Positions 1 to 7,653 of a stretch of 28,455 bases of DNA are shown here, in pieces (the first letter of the stretch is position 1; the number at the start of each line of letters is the position of its first letter). The notes beneath the pieces are model-generated. The model had not been told where the DNA came from and made no database searches. It saw nothing but the letters and a program-made list of their open reading frames with translations. Origin of the DNA: Bacillota bacterium (lineage in GTDB: Bacteria; Bacillota; Clostridia; Oscillospirales; Acutalibacteraceae); NCBI GenBank assembly GCA_023458755.1, contig JAEWYE010000086.1, forward strand, positions 1 through 28,455. The letters run 5' to 3'. The position numbers and the translations under genes were made by a program.

Positions 1-9
1 ATTGTGTTC

Positions 10-92
10 ATAGCGAATAGGATTCCTTTCTGTGCCGTTTTGTGTGGTAACTTAACTGTAACACAGACTTTTCCTATTCGCTATCTTTTTTT
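10..92 (+). terminator. Long-loop intrinsic terminator of an upstream gene
   Basis: A perfect 13-base inverted repeat (10-22 with 72-84) is followed by a run of seven T after a C (86-92). The roughly 49-base loop contains a second short stem (29-34 with 62-67). The T-run is on the plus strand, so it should end a plus-strand gene lying left of the window. Confidence 0.7.
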
Positions 93-155
93 CACTTATT
101 GTAACGCATCAATTGTAATCCTACATAATAATGAAGGAATGATGAAATTTTGCAC

Positions 156-184
156 TTGACTAGAGCAGAGTAGTTTTGTATAAT
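156..184 (+). promoter_or_regulatory. Sigma-A promoter of the tRNA gene
   Basis: The -35 box TTGACT (156-161) and the perfect -10 box TATAAT (179-184) are separated by 17 bases. The mature tRNA starts 23 bases after the -10 box, which fits a short 5' leader. Confidence 0.85.
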
Positions 185-206
185 AGTCTAGTTAAATATT
201 TTGTGT

Positions 207-281
207 GCTACTGTGGCTCAATGGCAGAGCAGCTCATTCGTAATGAGCAGGTTGTCAGTTCGATTCTGACCAGTAGCTCCA
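207..281 (+). tRNA. tRNA-Thr (anticodon CGT)
   Basis: The 7-bp acceptor stem GCTACTG/CAGTAGC closes a full cloverleaf, with discriminator T and an encoded CCA at 279-281. The anticodon stem GCTCA/TGAGC holds the loop TTCGTAA, giving anticodon CGT, which reads the threonine codon ACG. The T arm is GTCAG-TTCGATT-CTGAC. The gene has its own promoter and terminator and appears to be transcribed alone. Confidence 0.95.
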
Positions 282-288
282 CAAGACT

Positions 289-321
289 GAGTTTGGACGC
301 AATTCGCGTTCAGACTCTTTT
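289..321 (+). terminator. Intrinsic terminator of tRNA-Thr
   Basis: A 12-bp stem (289-300 with 306-317, two G-U pairs, 5-base loop) is followed by TTTT. It begins 8 bases after the tRNA CCA end. Confidence 0.8.
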
Positions 322-334
322 CATTGTATGAAAA

Positions 335-364
335 GCCGTACAGTTTTGTCTGCACGGCCTTTTT
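335..364 (+). terminator. Second hairpin terminator downstream of tRNA-Thr
   Basis: A 9-bp stem with one mismatch (335-343 with 350-358) is followed by C and TTTTT (359-364). It is a back-up to the preceding hairpin and insulates the MATE gene downstream. Confidence 0.65.
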
Positions 365-427
365 GTATGAATGGGCAAGCTTTGCCCAAAAAGAAGAATA
401 GGATTAAAATCAACAAAAGGAGTATAC

Positions 428-1774
428 ATGGAATACACAGAAAATAAAATGGGTACCGAGCCGGTTTTCAAACTGGTTGTTACAATGTCCGTACCGGCTA
501 TGCTGTCAATGCTTGTCGGAGCGCTGTATAATGTCGTTGACAGCTTTTTTGTCGCGAAAATAAGCGAGAATGCGTTGACTGCTGTTTCTTTGGCATATCC
601 CATACAGCTTTTGCTGATTGCGGTGGGCGTCGGAACAGGGGTGGGAATTAATTCTCTGGTTTCCCGCCGCTTGGGTGAGGGCAGGCAGGGGGAAGCAAAC
701 AGTGCGGCCACGCACGGCATTCTGCTTGGAGCGGTCAATTGGTTTCTGTTCGCGGTTTTTGGCTTGTTTTTTTCAAAAATGTATTTTGCAGCTTTTACAA
801 ATTCGCCGGAGATTATCGAAATGGGTACCAAGTACCTGAGTATCGTCTGTATTTTTTCGCTGGGCGTGTTTGTGGAAATCAATATTGAAAAAACACTGCA
901 GGCGACGGGAAATATGATTTACCCCATGATCAGTCAGTTGATCGGCGGCATTACCAATATAGTGGTAAATCCGATTCTTGTTTTCGGAATGTTCGGTGCG
1001 CCAAGATTAGGCGTGACCGGTTCGGCAACCGCAACGGTTATCGGTCAGACATTGGCCATGCTGTTCGCGCTGTTCATTATATTCAAAAAAGATCATGAAG
1101 TGAAAATTGATTTTCATCAGTTCAAAATTAACTGGGATACGGTCAAAAATATCTATGTCGTCGGTTTTCCGTCCATTATTATGCAGGCCATCGGTTCGGT
1201 CATGGTAATGGGTATGAACGCCATCCTGATTGCTTTTAATGATACCGCAGTTGCCGTATTCGGTGTGTATTTCAAACTGCAGTCCTTTATTTTTATGCCG
1301 GTGTTTGGCTTAAATCAAGGTGTTATGCCGATTATGGGCTATAATTTCGGAGCACGCAAACGTCAGCGCCTGCTTTCTGCCGTTAAAATCGGCAGTGTCA
1401 TTGCGCTGTGTATTATGGCGTTCGGTACGCTGATGTTTTGGCTGTTCACCGATCAACTGCTTTTGCTTTTTAACGCATCGCAGCAGATGTTGGATATCGG
1501 TGTTCCCGCGCTTCGAACCATCAGCCTGTGCTTTGTTCCGGCGGCGTTGGGCATTATGTTTTCCACCACGTTCCAAGCGGTGGGGCATGGCTTTAACAGT
1601 ATGGTCGTTTCGGTTCTGCGCCAATTGGTTGTTTTGCTGCCTGCGGCGTATCTGCTCTCCAAAATCAGTTTGCCCGCGGTTTGGTACGCGTTCCCTATTG
1701 CGGAAATTATTTCATTTATCGCAAGTATAGTTATCTTTATGCGACTTTACCATAAAACGCTAAAAAACTTGTAA
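428..1774 (+). CDS. MATE-family multidrug/Na+ antiporter
   Basis: A 448-residue integral membrane protein with about 12 hydrophobic segments, the usual MATE length. It has family-typical stretches: the N-terminal PAMLSMLVGALYNVVDSFFV region, the 'NSLVSRRLGEG' loop, and 'QGVMPIMGYNFGA' at the start of the second half. MATE proteins export cationic drugs or metabolites in exchange for Na+ or H+. The substrate cannot be read from sequence. The start at 428 is chosen because AAAGGAG lies 6-7 bases upstream; an in-frame ATG at 371 would add 19 polar residues and has no ribosome site. The gene is monocistronic, between the tRNA terminators and its own terminator. A sequence order like that of DinF/NorM subfamilies makes the family call safe. 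Confidence 0.93.
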   Translation: MEYTENKMGTEPVFKLVVTMSVPAMLSMLVGALYNVVDSFFVAKISENALTAVSLAYPIQLLLIAVGVGTGVGINSLVSRRLGEGRQGEANSAATHGILLGAVNWFLFAVFGLFFSKMYFAAFTNSPEIIEMGTKYLSIVCIFSLGVFVEINIEKTLQATGNMIYPMISQLIGGITNIVVNPILVFGMFGAPRLGVTGSATATVIGQTLAMLFALFIIFKKDHEVKIDFHQFKINWDTVKNIYVVGFPSIIMQAIGSVMVMGMNAILIAFNDTAVAVFGVYFKLQSFIFMPVFGLNQGVMPIMGYNFGARKRQRLLSAVKIGSVIALCIMAFGTLMFWLFTDQLLLLFNASQQMLDIGVPALRTISLCFVPAALGIMFSTTFQAVGHGFNSMVVSVLRQLVVLLPAAYLLSKISLPAVWYAFPIAEIISFIASIVIFMRLYHKTLKNL

Positions 1775-1797
1775 TCACCTAAAAGTAAATATTTGCG

Positions 1798-1847
1798 AAA
1801 GAAATAGCTATAACGGAAATTTAGCCGCTGTAGCTATTTCTTTTTTT
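1798..1847 (+). terminator. Terminator of the MATE gene
   Basis: A 13-bp perfect stem (1798-1810 with 1831-1843), with a CGG/CCG inner pairing in the loop, runs into a 7-T tract (1841-1847). Confidence 0.85.
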
Positions 1848-1883
1848 ATTTTTAAAATTCTACAAATTATTTAAAAATTGCTA

Positions 1884-1951
1884 TTTACATTTTATACCAT
1901 AAGTGGTAATATCAATTTAGATTTAAGAAATTATTTAAAAATAGATATAAT
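1884..1951 (+). promoter_or_regulatory. Candidate promoters for the secreted-protein gene
   Basis: Two overlapping sigma-A candidates are visible in the AT-rich gap 1848-2094. One is TTTACA (1884-1889), 17 bases, TAATAT (1907-1912). The other is TTAAGA (1923-1928), 17 bases, TATAAT (1946-1951). A small inverted repeat TACCA-TAAG-TGGTA (1895-1908) covers the first -10 box and could be an operator. Either promoter gives a leader of about 135-175 bases. The leader contains the repeat TTACCAA (1975-1981) / TTGGTAA (2036-2042). Confidence 0.45.
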
Positions 1952-2094
1952 GATTACGCAAGTTTTGATTTAAATTACCAAGGATTTTATGTTTTGCTCA
2001 AAATTTTGCCATAGTCAATCTCCCTATTTTGATGATTGGTAACTTATTACAAGGCAGAATCAATAAATTAAAATGATGTGAAAGGGTGAGGTTC

Positions 2095-2499
2095 TTGAAA
2101 AAGAAAATTTTTGCTATTGGCGCGTTGGTTGTTGTTATGTCGGTTATGCTTTCTATGCCCGCATTTGCAGCAAGGTACACTTATTCTTTTAATGTGTCAC
2201 CTGGTAGCAACTACGGTGTTCAGTTTTCAGGAGGCAATCCAAAGGACGATAACGAAGCAAATGCATATGTTCATACACAGTCCGGGAATCTGATTGATAG
2301 TGATTTCTTCTATTTTTCTGTATATGACATTCCGGTAAATGACCCTGCTTATCGATGGACCAATTATCAGCCAGCACATCAAAACAGTGCAGAATATATA
2401 TTACATTATAATAATCCGGTTTATACAGGTGATTACATGTATTTACAGGGCGATACGGATCAATATGGCGTACAGATTTCTGGTTACTGGTATTCTTGA
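2095..2499 (+). CDS. Secreted tyrosine-rich small protein (DUF2712-like?)
   Basis: A 134-residue protein with a classical Sec signal peptide: KKK at positions 2-4, a hydrophobic core, then PAFA before a cleavage site after residue 25. The mature part is about 109 residues with 16 tyrosines, many Asn/Gly/Ser and no cysteine. The alternating polar/aromatic pattern suggests a beta-rich extracellular fold ending in 'SGYWYS'. The length, composition and GYW end recall DUF2712 proteins and, more distantly, lactococcin-972-like secreted proteins; both resemblances are from memory. I chose the TTG start at 2095 because AAAGGG (2081-2086) sits 8 bases upstream; a GTG at 2086 overlaps that site. A strong terminator follows, then a lipoprotein/ABC operon with no clear promoter of its own, so the modules are probably co-transcribed. 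Confidence 0.75.
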   Translation: MKKKIFAIGALVVVMSVMLSMPAFAARYTYSFNVSPGSNYGVQFSGGNPKDDNEANAYVHTQSGNLIDSDFFYFSVYDIPVNDPAYRWTNYQPAHQNSAEYILHYNNPVYTGDYMYLQGDTDQYGVQISGYWYS

Positions 2500-2534
2500 T
2501 TCCATTTTACTTTGATGCATTTTAATAGGGAATA

Positions 2535-2572
2535 AAATAAAGCTGGTGCCGGTCATCAGCTTTATTTGTTTT
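2535..2572 (+). terminator. Hairpin terminator between secreted protein and ABC operon
   Basis: An 11-bp perfect stem (2535-2545 with 2557-2567) with an 11-base loop, followed by GTTTT. No convincing promoter fits between it and the next gene's ribosome site. A TATAAT at 2584-2589 lies too close to the ribosome site and lacks a good -35. Partial read-through is the likely way the downstream genes are expressed. Confidence 0.75.
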
Positions 2573-2601
2573 AACTGTATTATTATAATGAGGTGTGGCT
2601 G

Positions 2602-3756
2602 ATGAAAAAAAAGTTACCATTTTTTTTAGCATCCCTGCTTTGCGTTTCCTGTTTAAGTGGTTGTTTTCCTACCGGTGAACCGGTAAATGTTTCTACTCCA
2701 TCTCTTTCCTCCGACCAAAAGCAGACGGACATTACAAAAACACCAACTTCAATAAAAAAGCAATTAGAGGATAATTTGTTTGTTGATGCAAACATCTCGG
2801 TACCCGCGAATGCAAACTGGAAGAACTATCAGACAAAACTGAAAAACTTGGATGTTAATTTAGTAATGCAGCAGTTTTTCAGCGAAAAGAAAGTAAAGGA
2901 TAGGCAGGAACGCCCGGATACGTTTGATAAACGTTTAAACCGCACCGTTATTAACGGGACGGATGGTTCTATGTTATTGGTTCAACCTGGCGGTATACGT
3001 TTTGAAGAAAAGAATTTCACGGATTTTTATTATTCTTATTATATTCATGATTTGTATACATCACATCCAGAAAATGTTGCAAAGAATTTCCAAAAACAAA
3101 CATTGGATAATGTGAACAAGGAGCAAGCAGTTTCTTTGGTAAAGGAAAAAGCAAAAGCATTGGGCGTTGGAATCGAAGAAAATCCGATCGTCTACGCTCT
3201 GGATGTTGATAGTTTGAATGCTCAAACGGATTACAAAACGATGAAAACCCCAAAGGGGGGCGAACTTCATCACTGGACTAAAGAAGATCAGGCGTATGCT
3301 GTTACTTTCCGTGTGCTGCAAGATGGTCTGCCCATTACACGGACTGGATATATTACGTCTACAAATGGTGTTGCAATTGGTACGCGTTTGCTCGCGGTGG
3401 TGGGAACAAAAGGCTTGTTAAGCTTTTCAATTGAAAGTATCTATGAAGTGTGCGATACACCTCAGCCAGTGAATAGCCTGATTTCTCTGGATACGGTACT
3501 TGAAAGAATAAAAACAAAATATAAAGATGTTATCTTGACAGATCCGGTTACGGTTCAACAAATTAATTTGGAATATGTTCCGGTTACAGTAAACCTGAAA
3601 GAACAAAAATATGCCCTGTCGCCCATGTGGGTCTGCCTTACAGAGCAAACTACTACGACAAAAGACGAAAAAGGAGAAGTCCGCAGCACAGGCCAGTTTC
3701 CAATTTATATGGATGCCGTAACCGGAAAAGAAATGGAGATAAGTGGACTATCATGA
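2602..3756 (+). CDS. Lipoprotein of unknown function in ABC operon
   Basis: A 384-residue secreted lipoprotein. The signal peptide starts MKKK, has a hydrophobic core, and ends in lipobox LSGC with the lipidated Cys at residue 21. A Pro/Ser/Thr linker follows, then a soluble domain of about 330 residues. The C-terminal third (around 'FPIYMDAVTGKEME') resembles PepSY-like repeats that end in 'DA.TGE'. I do not recognise a named family with confidence. The ATG at 2602 is preferred because GAGGTG (2590-2595) lies 6 bases upstream; an in-frame GTG at 2593 overlaps that site. The stop overlaps the next gene's start by four bases (ATGA), so it is translationally coupled to the permeases. Position and topology match an extracytoplasmic partner of the transporter, comparable to LanI immunity lipoproteins, though it is longer than those. 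Confidence 0.7.
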   Translation: MKKKLPFFLASLLCVSCLSGCFPTGEPVNVSTPSLSSDQKQTDITKTPTSIKKQLEDNLFVDANISVPANANWKNYQTKLKNLDVNLVMQQFFSEKKVKDRQERPDTFDKRLNRTVINGTDGSMLLVQPGGIRFEEKNFTDFYYSYYIHDLYTSHPENVAKNFQKQTLDNVNKEQAVSLVKEKAKALGVGIEENPIVYALDVDSLNAQTDYKTMKTPKGGELHHWTKEDQAYAVTFRVLQDGLPITRTGYITSTNGVAIGTRLLAVVGTKGLLSFSIESIYEVCDTPQPVNSLISLDTVLERIKTKYKDVILTDPVTVQQINLEYVPVTVNLKEQKYALSPMWVCLTEQTTTTKDEKGEVRSTGQFPIYMDAVTGKEMEISGLS

Positions 3757-4526
3757 AAAATACAAAACGGGTGGTATCCATGGATTTTTTGCAGGTGCTC
3801 TCTTCACCGGGGTTTTACGCGGCCATCGTCGGGGTTGCGCTGCTGTGCTATGTCAGCACAAGAGATTATTTGGGTAAGGGTTCCAGCGTGGTTATCATAA
3901 TGAATCTTTTGATTGGTTTGAGTATGTTTAAAAAGCTGATTGTATTGCTTGTGTCGGTTCCTTATGCATCCAGCTTTTGCAGTGACTGGAACTGCCAATA
4001 CATTAAGCCGGTTGTTCTGCGTGGCGGGATAAATAAATATGCATGGAGTAAGGTACTGGTGTGCGGGTTGTCAGCTTTTTGTGTTGCTTTGTTTGGAATG
4101 CTGCTGTTTGCAGCGACCTTAGCATTACGCTTTCCCTTCTATGTGCCGGACGAAAATAAACCATTTCTGTATGAGACCCTTTTGTCCGGACCGTTTCCTT
4201 TGGCATACCTGTTAGTAATTATATGTATCTTTTCTTTAGCGGCCGCCTTGTGGGCGGTTACAGGTCTTGCTTGCTCGGCGTACATACCAAACCGCTTTGT
4301 GGCGATTTGCACGCCACTTGTCTTTAGCTATGTGCTGGAGGAATTCACTGCAATATTTCCTAAATATCTCAATATCTATTATTTGACCCGTGGCGAAGAT
4401 GTAATCGGTCAGGGACCGTTACTAACTTTTTTTTATACAGTCGGTGTGTTCCTTGTACTGATTGTTTTAGTCGGACTTCTTTTCCGCCGGACGGTAATGA
4501 GGAGGGTGCGCAATGAAATCGTTTAG
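3753..4526 (+). CDS. ABC-2-type permease, first subunit
   Basis: A 257-residue membrane protein with about six predicted transmembrane segments and no recognisable soluble domain. It ends with a basic tail (RRTVMRRVRNE), as expected for a small ABC-2-type permease. Its start ATG overlaps the lipoprotein stop (ATGA), implying translational coupling; the upstream GGAGAT is a weak, distant ribosome site. Its end overlaps the second permease by 14 bases. Two different permeases of similar size with one ATPase is the arrangement of the LanFEG/BcrAB-type exporters. No close named family was recognised from sequence alone. Confidence 0.75.
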   Translation: MKNTKRVVSMDFLQVLSSPGFYAAIVGVALLCYVSTRDYLGKGSSVVIIMNLLIGLSMFKKLIVLLVSVPYASSFCSDWNCQYIKPVVLRGGINKYAWSKVLVCGLSAFCVALFGMLLFAATLALRFPFYVPDENKPFLYETLLSGPFPLAYLLVIICIFSLAAALWAVTGLACSAYIPNRFVAICTPLVFSYVLEEFTAIFPKYLNIYYLTRGEDVIGQGPLLTFFYTVGVFLVLIVLVGLLFRRTVMRRVRNEIV

Positions 4527-5364
4527 AACGGTAACGGCTGTCTGCTTCCAAAACATTCGCAAATGGGCAACCAATTACCGTGTGTGGATGGCTGCACTCA
4601 TTGCCCTAATCTTTATTCACTCTTTTACAAAAGGAATTGGGGCATTTTGCGCGCAGGTGGGTATTCCGGTTTCGCCGTGGATTTATCCGTTTTTATACGC
4701 TGACCGCTATATGAAGCTGCTATTCTTCTTCCCGCTTATCCTCCTGTTTTGCGATGCGCCGTTTGTTGATGACAACCAGGCGTATGTAATTTTGCGCGCC
4801 AAACGCTTTACGTGGGGCATGGGGCAAATTTTGTATATTATTCTGGGCAGTGCGCTGTATTTTTTATTCTTGATACTCGGGACTATTGTGCTGCATTTGC
4901 CGCACATGATGTTTACCCCTGAATGGGGAAAAGTACTCGGTACACTGGCATCCACTAATGCCGCACAGTTTTTTGGAGTAACGATTCAGGTCGATGGGCA
5001 TGTCATTAACTTGTTTACTCCTTTGCAGGCAATGTGGTTTGCCTTTTTGCTGTCATGGCTCAGCGGGATTTTTCTTGGTTTGCTGATTTATGTGGTCAAT
5101 ACAATTTCAAACACCCGCGTTTTGGGCACACTGGCGGCCGCATCTGTTTTGGTGTTCAGTGCTGTGGTATCTACAAAACCGGAGCTACAGTGGGTTTCCC
5201 CGTTATCATGGAATACAATTAAATATATTGACGTAGGGAATACCACGCATTACCCGACCATTACCTATATTTTAACCGCATATGCTGTCCTGATTGCTCT
5301 GCTGGCGGTGTGCGCTTTGGCAGTAAACAGAAAAAAGGCAATCGTTGTATTGCCGCCTGTTTAA
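4513..5364 (+). CDS. ABC-2-type permease, second subunit
   Basis: A 283-residue membrane protein with about six hydrophobic spans. It starts within the preceding permease gene, with the ribosome site AGGAGGGTG directly upstream of ATG 4513. The N-terminus (residues 1-20) is cytoplasmic and basic-amphipathic, followed by a span at about 26-45, a loop containing aromatic residues, and further spans up to a final one at about 255-275. The protein is not recognisably similar to the first permease at sequence level, so the channel is probably heterodimeric. It ends 22 bases before the ATPase gene. Confidence 0.75.
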   Translation: MKSFRTVTAVCFQNIRKWATNYRVWMAALIALIFIHSFTKGIGAFCAQVGIPVSPWIYPFLYADRYMKLLFFFPLILLFCDAPFVDDNQAYVILRAKRFTWGMGQILYIILGSALYFLFLILGTIVLHLPHMMFTPEWGKVLGTLASTNAAQFFGVTIQVDGHVINLFTPLQAMWFAFLLSWLSGIFLGLLIYVVNTISNTRVLGTLAAASVLVFSAVVSTKPELQWVSPLSWNTIKYIDVGNTTHYPTITYILTAYAVLIALLAVCALAVNRKKAIVVLPPV

Positions 5365-5386
5365 ACGGTAAAAGGAGGAAATATTC

Positions 5387-6031
5387 ATGCCGGAAGAAAT
5401 TATACAGATTGAAAATGTCATAAAGAAGTTCGGTACCGCTACGGTACTCAACGATGTCAGCGTATCCTTTGAAAAGGGGAAAATTCATGGATTGATCGGC
5501 CGCAACGGTTCCGGAAAAACCATGCTGCTTAAATGCATCTGCGGGTTTGTTGTTCCTACCAGCGGCAAAATCATGGTGGACGGCAAGCAAATCGGCAAAG
5601 ATACCGATATCCCCGAAAATATTGGCGCAATTATTGAAGCCCCCGGATTTTTGCCGAACTATAACGCCTACATGAATTTAAAATTTCTTGCAATTATTAA
5701 AAATAAAATTAAAAAAGAAGAAATTATTCAGGCAATTGAAAAAGTAGGACTTGCCCCAAAAAGTAAAAAGCATGTCGGCAAATTTTCGCTGGGTATGCGC
5801 CAGCGGCTTGGAATTGCGCAGGCTATCATGGAGAATCCGAATGTCCTTATTTTGGACGAACCTATGAACGGCTTGGATAAGCATGGCGTGGAGGATATTC
5901 GTGATTTGCTGATAAAGCTGAAAGAAGAGGGGAAAACCATTTTAATCGCAAGCCATAGTTCGGAAGATATTGATGTGCTTTGTGATACGGTGCATGAAAT
6001 GGATGCCGGTGTGCTGACACCCATTCGCTGA
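5387..6031 (+). CDS. ABC transporter ATPase, LanF/BcrA-like with E-loop
   Basis: A 214-residue ATPase with all nucleotide-binding motifs: Walker A GRNGSGKT (38-45), signature FSLGMRQRLG (133-142), Walker B VLILDEP (153-159), D-loop NGLD and H-loop His190. At the Q-loop position it has Glu84 (AIIEAPGF) rather than Gln. This E-loop is a known hallmark of the lantibiotic-immunity (LanF) ATPases and their BcrA relatives. It is short for the BcrA group and lacks a long C-terminal extension. AAAGGAGGAA precedes ATG 5387. It should energise the two upstream permeases, probably to move a peptide or lipid-bound drug out of the membrane. The substrate is inferred only. Confidence 0.88.
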   Translation: MPEEIIQIENVIKKFGTATVLNDVSVSFEKGKIHGLIGRNGSGKTMLLKCICGFVVPTSGKIMVDGKQIGKDTDIPENIGAIIEAPGFLPNYNAYMNLKFLAIIKNKIKKEEIIQAIEKVGLAPKSKKHVGKFSLGMRQRLGIAQAIMENPNVLILDEPMNGLDKHGVEDIRDLLIKLKEEGKTILIASHSSEDIDVLCDTVHEMDAGVLTPIR

Positions 6032-6054
6032 ATCGTACCGAAATAAAAAACTGA

Positions 6055-6129
6055 AAATAGAAAATGATAGGCTCCCTTTTAAGCATTCAGACTTTTTTCT
6101 CATCTGTCTGCTTCAAGAGGAGCCTATCA
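6055..6129 (-). terminator. Long-loop terminator of rodA-type gene
   Basis: An 11-bp perfect inverted repeat (6065-6075 with 6119-6129) has a 43-base loop holding a second bulged stem. Read on the minus strand it is followed by TTTTCTATTTT, so it fits termination of the minus-strand SEDS gene. It lies between convergent genes and may also stop the ABC operon. Confidence 0.65.
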
Positions 6130-6167
6130 CTCTGTTATAGCTGTTTTAGTAATGAAATATTTACCGG

Positions 6168-7322
6168 TCATCGGTGAACCTTCACTTTTACCTTATCACC
6201 GTCGTTTCGGTGCATATACACGTTTTGCACAAGACCGAAGCCAAAGTACAGGCACATCGCCGAGGAACCGCCCGAACTGAAGAACGGCAGGGTAACGCCC
6301 ATAACCGGCAGAATATTCAGGCACATGCCAAGGTTGAAAATGGCCTGAGAAGCAATCATTCCGAAAAATCCGAAGCAGATGTAGGAACCCATTCCGTCGC
6401 ACGATTTACGGGCGATGTGCAGAACTCGGATTAAATACAGAAGCAGCAGGAGGATAATCAGCGCGCATCCGATGAATCCAAGCTCTTCACCAGCTACACT
6501 GAAAATAAAATCGCTCCATTGCAGTGGTACGCTGCCGCGTTCCACACGCGGCCCATTAAACAATCCACGCCCCCAGAATTGGCCGGAGCCGATGGAAAGC
6601 TGACCTTGAAGCTGCTGCAGGCCATTTCCAAGCGGGTCGGATTTTAGGTTATAAACGATGGTAAATCGGTTTTTTTGGTAATCCTTCAGCACATATTTCC
6701 ACGCGAGCGGAACGGCAATTAGAATAGCGCCGAAAAGTCCGGCGAAATAGCGCAACTGCACGCCCGCGGCAAACGTCATACAAAGGAACATGAAAAAGAA
6801 AATTACGCCCGCGCCGTCGTCACCCTGTAAATGCACCAGTCCGATCGGAAGCATCGCGTGAGCGGCCAGCAGCATAACGTGCAGCGGCCTTTTCAGTAAA
6901 TCGCGTTCTTTCAGCTCGGTCAAATGTTTGGAAAAAGTAATCAGAAATCCGATTTTAACGAGTTCGGACGGCTGAAACTGCGGCAGGCCGGGCAGCTTGA
7001 CCCATGCTTTCGCATTTACGCCGGCGGTACCTGTTACGGCTTGACCAAATATTAGTGTATAAATAATTAAAAATATACAAAAGCCTGCTACCAGCCACCA
7101 GTAATTGGAAACTGCGCGGTAATCAATCAGCGTTAAAAAGATTGCCACTGCATATCCGATCATGACCGCAATTAGCTGTGTTTTAAAATAATCGGTATCG
7201 GTTGCGCGCGAAACGCTTTTTACCAATATTAATCCATATATCGCAATCGCGATGGAGATAAGCCAAAACAGCTTGTCCGCCCGTTTTAGGTAATCTGTGA
7301 ATGATCGTAGCACTCTGGACAT
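6168..7322 (-). CDS. rodA: SEDS-family peptidoglycan glycosyltransferase (RodA/FtsW)
   Basis: A 384-residue polytopic protein of the RodA/FtsW/SpoVE family, which polymerises lipid II into glycan strands with a class B penicillin-binding protein. Visible signatures are 'AKAWVKLPG..QFQPSEL' (105-121), 'WSDFIFSVAGEELGFIG' containing the catalytic-type Asp271, and the C-terminal 'PFFSSGGSS' (346-354). The usual QPDLGT loop reads QGDDGAG here (166-172), keeping Asp but losing Pro. The start at 7322 has GAGGTGAGG just upstream. The predicted promoter sits so close that the leader is only about ten bases. It is monocistronic, with no PBP or mre gene beside it. RodA is favoured over FtsW by length and the short tails, but the split is not certain. 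Confidence 0.9.
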   Translation of the reverse strand: MSRVLRSFTDYLKRADKLFWLISIAIAIYGLILVKSVSRATDTDYFKTQLIAVMIGYAVAIFLTLIDYRAVSNYWWLVAGFCIFLIIYTLIFGQAVTGTAGVNAKAWVKLPGLPQFQPSELVKIGFLITFSKHLTELKERDLLKRPLHVMLLAAHAMLPIGLVHLQGDDGAGVIFFFMFLCMTFAAGVQLRYFAGLFGAILIAVPLAWKYVLKDYQKNRFTIVYNLKSDPLGNGLQQLQGQLSIGSGQFWGRGLFNGPRVERGSVPLQWSDFIFSVAGEELGFIGCALIILLLLLYLIRVLHIARKSCDGMGSYICFGFFGMIASQAIFNLGMCLNILPVMGVTLPFFSSGGSSAMCLYFGFGLVQNVYMHRNDGDKVKVKVHR

Positions 7323-7339
7323 AGCCTCACCTCGAACTT

Positions 7340-7368
7340 ATTATATTATCAATGCCGGTAAAGTGCAA
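7340..7368 (-). promoter_or_regulatory. Sigma-A promoter of rodA-type gene
   Basis: On the minus strand the -35 box TTGCAC (7363-7368), a 17-base spacer and a perfect TATAAT (7340-7345) lie just upstream of the start codon at 7322. The predicted transcript begins about ten bases before the ATG. Confidence 0.8.
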
Positions 7369-7499
7369 GTCATGCGATTCTTTTTCTGTAATACCGACAA
7401 AATTTTTTCGCAGTAAGCTATATTATAAAGCTTTTATTTGATTTTTTGGCTGTCCCTGTCAAAGATAAGTCATAAATACTTTTATCTTAAAGCGCATTG

Positions 7500-7508
7500 T
7501 GCTATAAT
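7500..7508 (+). promoter_or_regulatory. Extended -10 promoter of the fhs operon
   Basis: TGCTATAAT is a complete extended -10 element (TG at 7500-7501, TATAAT at 7503-7508). The -35 region, around TTTATC at 7481-7486, is weak, which extended -10 promoters tolerate. Transcription would begin near 7515, just before the structured leader. The rest of the 7369-7499 gap shows nothing I can name. Confidence 0.6.
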
Positions 7509-7522
7509 TTTAAACATATTTG

Positions 7523-7635
7523 TGTAAGCGGAGTGAAGTTCGAAATAATATTTTCAAACAGAAAGTTTTGTTTTTTCCGTGGACGGTAAAGACGGAAATT
7601 CGGCTTCGCCGAACCGAACAAAACGTTCGCTTGCA
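7523..7635 (+). promoter_or_regulatory. Structured 5' leader RNA of fhs (candidate cis-regulator)
   Basis: Four nested or adjacent helices can be drawn. P1 is 10 bp (7523-7532 with 7626-7635, two G-U pairs). P2 is 8 bp and perfect (7565-7572 with 7617-7624). Inside it lie P3, 7 bp perfect (7574-7580 with 7592-7598), and P4, 6 bp perfect (7599-7604 with 7608-7613), which are directly adjacent. The 3' strand of P1 ends 3 bases before the AAAGGA ribosome site, so folding could influence translation. A U6 tract at 7571-7576 lies in the middle of P2 and P3. I found no match to the conserved cores of ZTP or THF riboswitches as I remember them. Confidence 0.55.
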
Positions 7636-7653
7636 GTGAAAGGATGAACAACT

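Noticed and set aside
382..410. Promoter TTGCCC-17-TAAAAT for the MATE gene
   Set aside because: The -10 box ends at 410 and the ribosome site starts at about 415, so the transcript would begin at or after the ribosome site.
371..427. Longer MATE protein starting at ATG 371
   Set aside because: No ribosome site precedes it, it lies directly after the tRNA terminators, and the added residues are polar and unlike the family.
2584..2589. TATAAT as promoter of the lipoprotein operon
   Set aside because: It is too close to the ribosome site (2590-2595), and the best -35 match is only TTTATT inside the terminator stem.
7523..7653. ZTP or THF riboswitch ahead of fhs
   Set aside because: The conserved sequence cores I know for these two classes are not present. 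Only the general presence of helices fits, so it is reported as an unclassified leader.
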